Positions 1 to 6,436 of a stretch of 9,827 bases of DNA are shown piece by piece. A program made the translations under genes and the position numbers. This DNA is from an uncultured Paenibacillaceae bacterium. GTDB lineage: Bacteria > Bacillota > Bacilli > Paenibacillales > CALAME01. A model generated the notes under the pieces. It saw nothing but the letters and a program-made list of their open reading frames with translations, had not been told where the DNA came from and searched no databases. Position 1 is the first letter of the stretch. Each line of letters starts with the position of its first letter. Where the stretch lies: positions 1-9,827 of the forward strand of contig CALKAN010000076.1 of NCBI GenBank assembly GCA_937983035.1, given 5' to 3'.

Positions 1-170
1 CAATGAACATTCTATGCCCTATATGTTTCACTTCTAGCCTGCGCATGAATGCAGCCGGCCAGCCAAACGAAGCAATTTCCCAGCCGCAAGCCGCTTTCGC
101 GCATGTGAAAATAAGCACAACAAAGCAAAGAAAGTTAATGTTTCTTTCAACAGCCAATCGCGTATTCCCG
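1..170 (-). promoter_or_regulatory. Leader RNA downstream of the FMN aptamer (expression platform, runs off the edge)
   Basis: This is the stretch between the end of the riboswitch aptamer and the left edge, read on the minus strand. It should hold the expression platform of the riboswitch. I see no convincing intrinsic terminator: a weak AT-rich hairpin (GAAAGAAA against TTTCTTT, about 127-144) and GC-rich segments around 45-95 are present, but none is followed by a run of Ts. An ATG occurs at 14-12 with no good ribosome binding site, so I do not call a gene start. The controlled gene, presumably a riboflavin synthesis or transport gene, must lie beyond position 1. Its identity is inferred from the riboswitch only. 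Confidence 0.5.
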
Positions 171-312
171 TTCCTTCTCCCATCCAGACTTTCACTGTCG
201 GTTCCGGATTCACACCGGATCCACCGGGAAGGCTGTGCAACCCGGGTCACGGACTTAGGCGCTTGCGAGCCCCATCACCGCCGGTAGGGAATTTCACCCT
301 GCCCCGAAGGAA
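171..312 (-). promoter_or_regulatory. FMN riboswitch (RFN element) aptamer
   Basis: The minus strand carries the hallmark conserved segments of the RFN element in the right order: GGGGCAGGGTGAAATTCC, ACCGGCGGTGAT, AGTCCGTGAC, GGTGGATCCGGTG, ACCGACAGTGAAAGTC and TGGATGGGAGAAGG. The closing stem P1 is visible as TTCCTTC (312-306) pairing with GAAGGAA (177-171). The family binds flavin mononucleotide and shuts off riboflavin biosynthesis or uptake genes when FMN is plentiful. It sits just downstream of a vegetative-type promoter (325-353) and downstream of ppiB, which fits a riboflavin operon continuing beyond the left edge. Aptamer identity is near certain; whether control is transcriptional or translational is not visible. 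Confidence 0.96.
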
Positions 313-324
313 TGACTTTCATCT

Positions 325-353
325 ATTATAGCTGATTTCAGCTGCTTATACAA
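325..353 (-). promoter_or_regulatory. Vegetative (sigma-A type) promoter of the riboswitch leader
   Basis: On the minus strand a perfect -10 box TATAAT (330-325) is preceded, after 17 bases, by TTGTAT (353-348), which matches only the TTG of the -35 consensus. Transcription would begin around 318, a few bases before the aptamer's P1 stem, which is the expected placement for a riboswitch leader. The spacer contains a perfect 14-base dyad, AGCTGA-AA-TCAGCT (343-330), directly against the -10 box. This supports independent transcription of the downstream riboflavin gene(s) rather than dependence on ppiB. Confidence 0.7.
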
Positions 354-386
354 TGGTTGTTGTCATTTGTTGCATGATCTGTTCAC

Positions 387-442
387 AACGGGCAGAATCC
401 AGCTGCCGTTCACGCTTGAAACGAAGCTTTCCGTTTCGTGAA
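387..442 (-). repeat. Two adjoining inverted repeats after the ppiB stop codon
   Basis: Directly after the ppiB stop codon the minus strand can fold into a hairpin in which TTCACG pairs with CGTGAA (442-437 with 414-409). Inside it, AAACG pairs with CGTTT. A second hairpin follows: AACGGCAG (410-403) with CTGCCCGTT (395-387), with one bulged base. The two share bases at 409-410. Neither is followed by a T tract, so they are not classical intrinsic terminators. They could protect the 3' end of the ppiB message or weaken read-through, which is inference. Confidence 0.4.
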
Positions 443-874
443 TCAAACGTCTGAAACTTCGATCGTTTTCATGCGTTCGCCGCCTTCAAAAGCGTCCACA
501 TGCTCCATTCCTTTGATGACTTTGCCGAATACGGTATGCACGCCGTCCAAATGGGGCTGAGGCTGATAGCAAATGTAAAATTGGCTGCCGCCGGTATTCG
601 GGCCGGCATGGGCCATCGCAAGAGAACCGCGCTCGTGTTTGTTCGGATTAATCTCGCAGTCAATCGTGTAGCCCGGTCCGCCTGTTCCATTGCCGATCGG
701 ACATCCGCCCTGTGCGACAAAACCAGGGATGACTCGATGAAAAGTCAGGCCGTCATAGAAGCCCTCATTGGCTAATTTTTCGAAATTGGCTACGGTATTC
801 GGCGCGTCCTTTTCAAACAATTCCAACAACACTTCGCCGCCGTTTTCCATAATGATTTTTGCTTGTTTTGCCAT
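443..874 (-). CDS. ppiB: Cyclophilin-type peptidyl-prolyl cis-trans isomerase PpiB
   Basis: The 143-residue protein is the same length as B. subtilis PpiB and is a single cyclophilin domain with no signal peptide, so it should be cytoplasmic. It catalyses cis-trans isomerisation of Xaa-Pro peptide bonds during protein folding. Visible family motifs are FHRVIPGFVAQGG (residues 45-57, containing catalytic Arg47 and Gln55), the substrate-pocket segment GSQFYI (96-101) and HLDGVHTVFGKV (108-119). Position 108 is His where human cyclophilin A has Trp121, a common bacterial variation linked to weaker cyclosporin binding. The ATG at 874 follows AAGGAGA at good spacing. The gene sits 85 bases after lysA in the usual Bacillales order. 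I see no strong promoter or terminator in that gap, so co-transcription with lysA is plausible. Confidence 0.96.
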   Translation of the reverse strand: MAKQAKIIMENGGEVLLELFEKDAPNTVANFEKLANEGFYDGLTFHRVIPGFVAQGGCPIGNGTGGPGYTIDCEINPNKHERGSLAMAHAGPNTGGSQFYICYQPQPHLDGVHTVFGKVIKGMEHVDAFEGGERMKTIEVSDV

Positions 875-959
875 TTCAACATCTCTCCTTCATATATTAA
901 CGAATAGTATGTTTAACGCTCCTGCAGCCGCCTTGCCTAAAGCTTTTGCATTGCATGAC

Positions 960-2282
960 TTAATATGATTTTTGCAAACGGTCTGGGATAATATCATTGG
1001 CCACTAAATATTCATGCGTTTCCCGCTGAACGACCAGATCTGCTTGGCCGTCCTTAACGAAGACGACGGCGGGACGACGGATCCGATTGTAATTGCTGGC
1101 CATGGCATAATTGTAAGCGCCTGTGCAAGAAACAGCCAGCAGATCCCCGCTTCTTACCTTCGGCAAAGCCAAATCCCAAATCAACATATCGCCGCTTTCG
1201 CATGCTTTCCCCGCGATGGACACCACTTCGGACGGCTCTTCGTGGGCGCGGTTTGCCAGCAGCGCTTCGTGTTTGGCGTTATAAAGCGCTGGCCGTATAT
1301 TGTCTGTCATTCCTCCGTCAACGGACACGTATTTGCGCACCCCTGGAATGTCTTTATGCGTTCCGATAGTGTACAGCGTCGTCCCGGCCTCGCCGACAAT
1401 GCTTCTGCCGGGCTCGATCCAAATTTGCGGAACAGGATAAGACCGTGCGGAAAACTGCTCTTTCACAGCGGTCGTGATCGCATGCACATATTCTTTCACA
1501 GTCAGCGGCGCATCTTCTTCCGTATAGCGGATGCCGAACCCGCCGCCGAGATTCACGACATCGAAGGAAAGATTTAACCGCTCCCTTACTTCTGCCGCAA
1601 ACATCGCTGCCTTCTCCACGGCCAGCTTAAATCCTTCCACATCAAAAATTTGGGAGCCGATATGGGAATGCACGCCGATGACTTGAATGTGTTCCAAACC
1701 GATCGCTTCTTTCACGGCTTGAAAGGCAGCCCCGCTGCTGACGTCAAAGCCGAATTTGGAATCGATCTGGCCGGTGGAAATAAATTCATGCGTATGCGCT
1801 TCGATTCCCGGCGTAATTCTAAGCAAAACTTTGGCTGTTTTTCCTTTCTCAGCTGCCAGCGCGTTTAACATGTGCAATTCAACGAAATTATCTGCAACGA
1901 AACAGCCGATATTTGCATCCAGCGCCATTTCAATCTCTTCAGGCGTTTTGTTGTTGCCATGAAAGTGAATCCGCTCCGCCGGAAAGCCGGCTTCCAAAGC
2001 CGTATAAAGCTCACCGTCGGACACGACGTCCAGCGACAAGCCTTCCTCATCCACGATCCGGCACATCGCTTTCACGCAGAATGCCTTGCTGGCGTAGGCC
2101 ACTTGGAAACGCAAGCCCGAACTTCGCATCGCTTCCATATATTCACGGCATCTTTGCCGAATCAAAGCCTCATCCATAATGTATAAAGGGGTTCCGAACT
2201 CTCGTGCCAGCTCCGTCGCATCGCAGCCCCCGATCGTTAGATGTCCTTTGTCATTAATTTTGCTCGTACCATGCAAATACAT
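960..2282 (-). CDS. lysA: Diaminopimelate decarboxylase LysA
   Basis: The product of 440 residues (B. subtilis LysA is about 439) converts meso-diaminopimelate to L-lysine and CO2, the last step of lysine synthesis, in the cytoplasm with pyridoxal 5'-phosphate. It is a fold type III decarboxylase: an N-terminal alpha/beta barrel carries the PLP lysine in YASKAFC (Lys66), HSHIGS (205-210), the phosphate-binding GGGFG (246-250) and EPGR (290-293). The C-terminal beta domain supplies CESGD (361-365), with the catalytic Cys contributed to the partner subunit, and GAYNYAMASNYN (388-399). The ATG at 2282 follows GGAGGAGAG somewhat far upstream. The gene has its own extended -10 promoter and no lysine riboswitch, because the leader is only about 35 bases. 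Its place after spoVAF is conserved in Bacillales. In sporulation, DAP must be spared for cortex and dipicolinate supply, but regulation is not evident here. Confidence 0.97.
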   Translation of the reverse strand: MYLHGTSKINDKGHLTIGGCDATELAREFGTPLYIMDEALIRQRCREYMEAMRSSGLRFQVAYASKAFCVKAMCRIVDEEGLSLDVVSDGELYTALEAGFPAERIHFHGNNKTPEEIEMALDANIGCFVADNFVELHMLNALAAEKGKTAKVLLRITPGIEAHTHEFISTGQIDSKFGFDVSSGAAFQAVKEAIGLEHIQVIGVHSHIGSQIFDVEGFKLAVEKAAMFAAEVRERLNLSFDVVNLGGGFGIRYTEEDAPLTVKEYVHAITTAVKEQFSARSYPVPQIWIEPGRSIVGEAGTTLYTIGTHKDIPGVRKYVSVDGGMTDNIRPALYNAKHEALLANRAHEEPSEVVSIAGKACESGDMLIWDLALPKVRSGDLLAVSCTGAYNYAMASNYNRIRRPAVVFVKDGQADLVVQRETHEYLVANDIIPDRLQKSY

Positions 2283-2318
2283 CCTGTTTCCCTCTCCTCC
2301 ATAACCTCATAGCAATTT

Positions 2319-2327
2319 ATTATAACA
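2319..2327 (-). promoter_or_regulatory. Extended -10 promoter of lysA
   Basis: The minus strand shows TGT followed by TATAAT, a perfect extended -10 element for the housekeeping sigma factor, about 37 bases upstream of the lysA start. No good -35 hexamer lies at 16-18 bases; TCGTCA at 19 bases is the nearest. Extended -10 promoters often do without a -35 box. An 11-base inverted repeat, CATGC-G-GCATG (2338-2328), abuts its upstream side. The promoter lies in the 73-base gap after spoVAF, so lysA can be expressed in vegetative cells independently of the forespore-specific spoVA genes. Confidence 0.72.
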
Positions 2328-2355
2328 CATGCCGCATGGTGCGTGACGATTTATT

Positions 2356-3885
2356 TTATTCAGGCTGGCGCGTACTGTCCACCGGCTTGGTCAACGTCAG
2401 ACGATGAGTCATCAAACGGATCGGACGCCTGACGACAATCGTAAAGAATGCTTTCGCATCAAACGGGATAAACGGCCACATATACGGAGAATTATACGAA
2501 CGGCGGGTAATCAGCCAAACTAAAATGAAGGTCGTTCCGATGACCAGGCCCGGAATTTTAAACAAGGCGACGGCGATCAGCAAAAACAGCCGCACAAGAC
2601 GGTTAGCCAAACTAAGCTCATAACTGGGCGTCGCAAACATGCCCACTCCCGCAATCGCAATATACAAGATGACTTCATTGACAAAAAGACCGGTTTGAAC
2701 CGCGATGTCCCCGATTAAAATGGCAGCGATCAAACCCATGGCCGTCGCGAGCGGTTGGGGAGTATGGACGGCAGCCATCCGCATGAGATCGATCCCGATT
2801 TCCGCAAATATAAATTGCAGCAGCAACGGCAATTTGCTGTCTCTGTCTTGCGGCCCGAGAAAGTCAAGCGCATCAGGTTTTAAGTCCGGCTGCATCACAA
2901 ATAAAAACCAAATGGGCAGCAAAAATATCGATGCCAATATGCCTATAAAACGAACCCATCGCAAATACGTTCCCATGATCGGCAATTGCGTGTATTCTTC
3001 TGCGTGCTGAACGTGATGAAAAAAAGTCGTCGGCAAGATGATCGCACTGGGCGACGTATCGACAAAAAGCATAATATGGCCTTCTAACAAATGGTTGGCC
3101 ACCACGTCCGGACGCTCCGAAAATCTGACCAGCGGAAAAGGGTTAAATCCCGGTCCTATAATCGCTTCCTGCAGCTGCTTATCCGCCAAGGGCAGACCGT
3201 CCACTTCCACTTGCTTTAACTTGTCTCTCACTGATTCCACCAGATCGAGATCGACAATGTCGCTGATGTAGCCGATGCAAACGTCCGTCTTCGTCCTCCG
3301 GCCCACTTGGACAATTTCATACTTCAATCGCGGGTCACGCAATCTTCTCCTGACGAGCGTAACGTTCGTCAACATCGTCTCAACGAATCCGTCCCGCGAA
3401 CCTCGCACCACTTTCTCCAATGCAGGTTCTTCGATCGAGCGCACCGGAAATGTTTTCGCATCGATCATGAGCGCGCTTGTTTCGCCTTCGATGAACAAGA
3501 TAGACATTCCGCTTAATGCGGCATCCACCGTATCCGGCAAATTGTCCGCCACTTCCACTTGAATATGAAGTAAATACTTCTCTAAAAATTGTTTTAACGC
3601 ATCCGGCTTCACCTGCTGTTCATTCAAATAGCTCAGCCGTTCGAGCAGTTCTGTCAACACATCGTCTTTCGCAAAACCGTTAATGTACAACAGGCCGGTA
3701 TTCAAGCCGCCGAATTCCATCTTGCGTAAAATGACGTCAAAGCTTTGATTCAGCCCCATCCGCTCTTCCAATCTTTTTTCCAGCTCTTCCATCGATTCCG
3801 GAATGCGCTCTGATGTTTTTAACCGCAATTCTTCATCTGTCATCATATCCTTTTTTTCTTCCGACCTTCTTCTCCTTCTGCTCAT
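2356..3885 (-). CDS. spoVAF: SpoVAF, GerA-type spore germination membrane protein
   Basis: The product of 509 residues (B. subtilis SpoVAF is about 493) belongs to the GerA/SpoVAF family of inner spore membrane proteins. A basic, charged N-terminus (RRRRR, residues 3-7) leads into a cytoplasmic domain up to about residue 300. Several membrane segments follow, at roughly 309-331, 352-372, 378-398, 400-420 and 428-460, and the protein ends in a short charged tail. The segment RDPRLKYEIVQVGRRTKTD (183-201) and HTPQPLATAMGLIAAILIGDIAVQTGLF (374-401) are typical of the family. In B. subtilis SpoVAF works with FigP (YqhR) as an ion channel that amplifies germination. The ATG at 3885 follows AAAGGAAG; the reading frame is open further upstream but would overlap spoVAB without a binding site. 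It begins 19 bases after spoVAB, with spoVAC, spoVAD and spoVAE missing between them. Confidence 0.95.
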   Translation of the reverse strand: MSRRRRRSEEKKDMMTDEELRLKTSERIPESMEELEKRLEERMGLNQSFDVILRKMEFGGLNTGLLYINGFAKDDVLTELLERLSYLNEQQVKPDALKQFLEKYLLHIQVEVADNLPDTVDAALSGMSILFIEGETSALMIDAKTFPVRSIEEPALEKVVRGSRDGFVETMLTNVTLVRRRLRDPRLKYEIVQVGRRTKTDVCIGYISDIVDLDLVESVRDKLKQVEVDGLPLADKQLQEAIIGPGFNPFPLVRFSERPDVVANHLLEGHIMLFVDTSPSAIILPTTFFHHVQHAEEYTQLPIMGTYLRWVRFIGILASIFLLPIWFLFVMQPDLKPDALDFLGPQDRDSKLPLLLQFIFAEIGIDLMRMAAVHTPQPLATAMGLIAAILIGDIAVQTGLFVNEVILYIAIAGVGMFATPSYELSLANRLVRLFLLIAVALFKIPGLVIGTTFILVWLITRRSYNSPYMWPFIPFDAKAFFTIVVRRPIRLMTHRLTLTKPVDSTRQPE

Positions 3886-3904
3886 TCCACACCGCTTCCT
3901 TTCG

Positions 3905-4333
3905 TTAAAGCTGTCCCATTCTTTGAAATATAATCCAGTCAAACAACGAACCGATAACTTTGCCTGCTGCCATCGCCAGCAAGAGCCAGACAACATATTG
4001 ATTCAATCCCATTCGACGCGCCAAAATCGGTATCACATTCAGCACTTCAGTTAATGCCGCTGCCAGCATCCCGACAAAAATGCCGTCAAGCAAGCCGACA
4101 AACATCGCGCCTAATCGAAACAATGGGAATCCCCACTCAAAAAAGTCCGTAATGGTCCAAAAAAACGCGCCCAATATGACTGCCATTTCATAGTGAGCCA
4201 AGAAGCGAACGCTTCGCGACAGTTGAACCAGCCTCGGAATCAAATCTAACACCATTAAAAATGCCACGAAGCCGGCACCGACGGCTATGCCTCCTGAAAG
4301 ACCGACAAAGATGGACAATGCCGCTGCACCCAT
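3905..4333 (-). CDS. spoVAB: Stage V sporulation protein AB (SpoVAB), membrane protein
   Basis: The protein has 142 residues, against about 141 in B. subtilis. It is almost entirely hydrophobic, with about four membrane segments near residues 5-30, 48-68, 72-105 and 112-136 and few charged residues outside the loops. Family-typical stretches include FVGLSGGIAVGAGFVAFL (9-26) and MGLNQYVVWLLLAMAAGK (108-125). SpoVA proteins act in the inner spore membrane in uptake and release of dipicolinic acid. The exact role of SpoVAB is not established, and it is generally not part of the minimal channel set. The ATG at 4333 follows GAGGTGA only four bases upstream. It starts 19 bases after the spoVAA stop, so the two are surely co-transcribed. 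The next gene is spoVAF rather than the expected spoVAC. Confidence 0.95.
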   Translation of the reverse strand: MGAAALSIFVGLSGGIAVGAGFVAFLMVLDLIPRLVQLSRSVRFLAHYEMAVILGAFFWTITDFFEWGFPLFRLGAMFVGLLDGIFVGMLAAALTEVLNVIPILARRMGLNQYVVWLLLAMAAGKVIGSLFDWIIFQRMGQL

Positions 4334-4352
4334 CGCATCACCTCATCCCGTT

Positions 4353-4985
4353 TCATTTCCGGCGATCTATTTCTTGGCTGTACTCTTCTGTCACTACATA
4401 CTGATTCACATTTTGCTGATAATTGAAAATTTCCAGTTCCAGCGGATTCGGCTCTTCGTTGATCCTCTTGCGAAAAAGGCGATTGAAAAAAAGAAGCATG
4501 CCTGTTCCAATGCCGATCGAATAAGAAATTTGCAGCAGCAAAGGATGTTCTTTAAATTCACCTGTAAGCAGAAAATGCACTTTTTGATGGACTTCAAGCA
4601 TGCTGACATCTTCATGAAAATTCATAATCGCCAGTCCCGAGCCCGTAAATAAAAGCAGCCAAACGAACACGACAAACAGCATCACAGGCTGCTTAGGCTT
4701 GGCTGTGAATTCAACTAATGTGTGAGGCTCGCCAAAATGCTCGATTTTAAAAGCAGGATCGAGCGTTTGAATTCGATCCACAATCCGAATCATATCAACC
4801 AGCAGCACATCTCCTTTCCGCTCTTCCGGATGCGCCACGACAAGCCGGCTTAATTGGTCCTCCCATGCAGGCTGAGCAACCATCCGGCAAATCTGCCCCA
4901 GCAAGATCGGCTGATCTTCCGGCAGCCTCACCGTCTTTTTCAGCCTTAAATACACTGCCGGCGCCGTCGTCCTCTCATCGTCCAT
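4353..4985 (-). CDS. spoVAA: Stage V sporulation protein AA (SpoVAA), membrane protein
   Basis: The predicted protein has 210 residues, against 206 in B. subtilis. A soluble N-terminal part (about 1-98) is followed by two membrane segments near 100-121 and 148-168. The best-conserved stretches follow: WLLLFTGSGLAIMNFHEDVSM (109-129) and FRKRINEEPNPLELEIFNYQ (171-190). The protein is a component of the SpoVA system for dipicolinic acid movement in the forespore membrane; its precise role is unknown. I chose the ATG at 4985, not the ATG at 5012. AAAGGTGTGAG sits six bases before the former, while the latter has no binding site and falls at the predicted transcription start of the sigma-G promoter. 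This is the first gene of a shortened spoVA operon. Confidence 0.95.
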   Translation of the reverse strand: MDDERTTAPAVYLRLKKTVRLPEDQPILLGQICRMVAQPAWEDQLSRLVVAHPEERKGDVLLVDMIRIVDRIQTLDPAFKIEHFGEPHTLVEFTAKPKQPVMLFVVFVWLLLFTGSGLAIMNFHEDVSMLEVHQKVHFLLTGEFKEHPLLLQISYSIGIGTGMLLFFNRLFRKRINEEPNPLELEIFNYQQNVNQYVVTEEYSQEIDRRK

Positions 4986-4991
4986 ATGAAG

Positions 4992-5002
4992 CTCACACCT
5001 TT
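4992..5002 (-). promoter_or_regulatory. Ribosome binding site that fixes the spoVAA start
   Basis: AAAGGTGTGAG on the minus strand, six bases before the ATG at 4985, resembles the AAAGGAGGTGA anti-16S sequence. The in-frame ATG at 5012, nine codons upstream, has no such sequence, so the shorter form of SpoVAA is preferred. Confidence 0.7.
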
Positions 5003-5018
5003 GCTCTATCATTTCGCT

Positions 5019-5048
5019 TAGTATCTGCTGCTGCCGGCTATCTTATGC
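5019..5048 (-). promoter_or_regulatory. Sigma-G-type promoter of the spoVA operon
   Basis: On the minus strand GCATA (5048-5044) fits the sigma-G -35 consensus GHATR. After exactly 18 bases GATACTA (5025-5019) matches the -10 consensus CATNHTA at six of seven positions. Transcription would start near 5012, about 27 bases before the spoVAA start codon. In B. subtilis the spoVA operon is a known sigma-G target in the forespore, so position, spacing and expectation agree. A GC-rich hairpin (GCCGGC-GGTTCA-GCCGGC on the plus strand, 5062-5079) lies just upstream. Confidence 0.75.
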
Positions 5049-5152
5049 TTTCATGCACAGCGCCGGCGGTTCAGCCGGCTCGCCATTTGCCAAAGGTCAT
5101 GTTCGGCCGCGTAAATCGAAAGATGAAGCCGGATGAAACCTTTTTAAACAAC

Positions 5153-5188
5153 AAAAAAGCCTGCAATGCGTTAAAAGCAATGCAGACT
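5153..5188 (-). terminator. Intrinsic terminator after sigF
   Basis: Downstream of the sigF stop the minus strand forms a stem of about 12 pairs. AGTCTGCATTGC (5188-5177) pairs with GCATTGCAGGCT (about 5169-5158) with one T-T mismatch and one G-T pair; the loop is about seven bases. A T tract follows at once (5158-5153). This is a textbook Rho-independent terminator. It separates the spoIIA operon from spoVA, which therefore needs its own promoter, found at 5019-5048. Confidence 0.88.
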
Positions 5189-5211
5189 CTATATGCTTCG
5201 ATTTGTTTTTG

Positions 5212-5967
5212 TTACTGAGCAATTTGATCTTTGATCGTTTTTAATATTTTCTTCTCCAGCCTGGAAACTTGCACTTGAGAAATGCCCAGCCGATCGGCCA
5301 CTTCTGACTGTGTCTGATCTCTGTAATATCGCAAATAGACGATGAGCCGCTCACGCTCCGTCAACGTTTCGATGGCTTCGCTCAATGCAAGATTATCGAA
5401 CCAATTGTCTTGTGAATCATCTGCGATTTGATCAATCAGCGTAATCGGATCGCCGTCATTTTCAAACACGGTCTCGTGAATGGAAGAAGGCGGTTTATTG
5501 GCTTCTTGAGCCAGGACGACATCTTCCGGCGTCACGCCCAAGCTCTCAGCGACTTCATTGATGGTCGGCAGCCGTCCTAATGTTTTAGACAGTTCATCTT
5601 TTGTTTTGCGAACTTTGTTTGCCATTTCCTTGAGTGACCGGCTCACTTTTACGGTGCCGTCATCACGCAGGAAACGCTGGATTTCACCGATAATCATCGG
5701 CACTGCATAAGTAGAAAATTTGACATCGTAGGACAAGTCAAACTTCTCTACGGATTTGAGCAAGCCGATGCAGCCGATTTGAAACAAATCTTCCGGGTCA
5801 TATCCCCGATTCAGAAAACGCTGAACAACCGACCATACAAGCCGGATATTGCTTTGAACCAATGTATCTTTTGCCGATTCGTCGCCGGATTGACTCAGAG
5901 CAATCAGCCTCTTCACTTCATCGTCGTCAAGGTATCGGTGATTCTTCCCTTTCATCCTTGTATCCAT
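5212..5967 (-). CDS. sigF: Forespore-specific RNA polymerase sigma factor SigF (SpoIIAC)
   Basis: The product is a 251-residue sigma-70 family factor (B. subtilis SigF is 255). It is the first compartment-specific sigma factor of sporulation, active only in the forespore. Region 2 spans about residues 40-110, with the -10 recognition helix within FSTYAVPMIIGEIQRFLRDDG (84-104). Region 3 covers about 110-165, with DELSKTLGRLPT (124-135). Region 4 covers about 195-250, with the helix-turn-helix at TQSEVADRLGISQVQVSRLE (219-238). It is held inactive by SpoIIAB, encoded just upstream. The ATG at 5967 is preceded by TAGGAG, which overlaps the spoIIAB stop codon; only ten bases separate the two genes, so translation is probably coupled. 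It is the last gene of the spoIIA operon, closed by the terminator at 5153-5188. Confidence 0.98.
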   Translation of the reverse strand: MDTRMKGKNHRYLDDDEVKRLIALSQSGDESAKDTLVQSNIRLVWSVVQRFLNRGYDPEDLFQIGCIGLLKSVEKFDLSYDVKFSTYAVPMIIGEIQRFLRDDGTVKVSRSLKEMANKVRKTKDELSKTLGRLPTINEVAESLGVTPEDVVLAQEANKPPSSIHETVFENDGDPITLIDQIADDSQDNWFDNLALSEAIETLTERERLIVYLRYYRDQTQSEVADRLGISQVQVSRLEKKILKTIKDQIAQ

Positions 5968-5977
5968 GACCCCGCTC

Positions 5978-6436
5978 CTAATTATAAAGCGCTTTTTTGG
6001 AAGTGATCCGCTTTTTCATCTTTACAAGAGTGCCAAAACCTTCTTCTGATGTGACTTCGACTTCATCCATGAAATTTTCCATAATGGTAAAGCCCATGCC
6101 CGACCGCTCCAGTTCCGGTTTAGAAGTATACAGCGGCTGCCTGGCTTCTTCCAAATTTTTGATTCCTACTCCGTTATCCTCAACCGTAATATAGACCGTA
6201 TCATTTTCAATTCTTGCTGTCATCGTCACCAAGCCGTCCGGTCTGTTCTCATACCCGTGGATAATGGCATTCGTTACCGCTTCCGAAACGACTGTTTTTA
6301 TGTCTGTCAGTTCATTCATCTGCGGATCAAGCTGAGAAACAAAAGCCGCAATCGCAACTCTGGCAAAGGCTTCGTTTTGTGAAATGCTGGCAAACTGCAC
6401 GCGCATGTAATTGTGGAATTCATTTTTCTGGGTCAT
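5978..6436 (-). CDS. spoIIAB: Anti-sigma F factor / serine kinase SpoIIAB
   Basis: The protein has 152 residues (146 in B. subtilis) and carries the GHKL ATPase fold. The N box is EAVTNAIIHGY (52-62), the G1 box DNGVGI (87-92) and the ATP-lid/G2 region ERSGMGFTIMENF (110-122). SpoIIAB binds SigF with ATP and keeps it inactive. It also phosphorylates SpoIIAA on serine, and unphosphorylated SpoIIAA makes it release SigF. The N-terminus is about six residues longer than in B. subtilis. The chosen ATG at 6436 follows GGAGGT at six bases and overlaps the spoIIAA stop in ATGA, which couples translation and helps keep the partners in proportion. A second ATG (codon 11) lacks a clear binding site. 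Confidence 0.98.
   Translation of the reverse strand: MTQKNEFHNYMRVQFASISQNEAFARVAIAAFVSQLDPQMNELTDIKTVVSEAVTNAIIHGYENRPDGLVTMTARIENDTVYITVEDNGVGIKNLEEARQPLYTSKPELERSGMGFTIMENFMDEVEVTSEEGFGTLVKMKKRITSKKALYN

Noticed and set aside
3..287. Plus-strand open frame of 94 codons over the left end
   Set aside because: It lies opposite the FMN riboswitch and its leader, has no recognisable protein features and no convincing ribosome binding site.
875..959. Possible sigma-G -10 (CATACTA) upstream of ppiB
   Set aside because: The heptamer is a perfect match, but no GHATR box lies 17-18 bases upstream, so it was not called a promoter.
1014..1577. Plus-strand open frame of 187 codons
   Set aside because: It is antisense to lysA, whose frame is fully conserved; the opposite frame is Cys/His/Arg-rich, a typical shadow composition, with no family resemblance.
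4287..4652. Plus-strand open frame of 121 codons across the spoVAA-spoVAB junction
   Set aside because: Both spoVAA and spoVAB are well supported on the other strand and this frame resembles no known protein.
5062..5079. GC-rich inverted repeat GCCGGC-GGTTCA-GCCGGC as a second terminator after sigF
   Set aside because: The stem is only six pairs with no T tract on either strand, and a better terminator already stands at 5153-5188.
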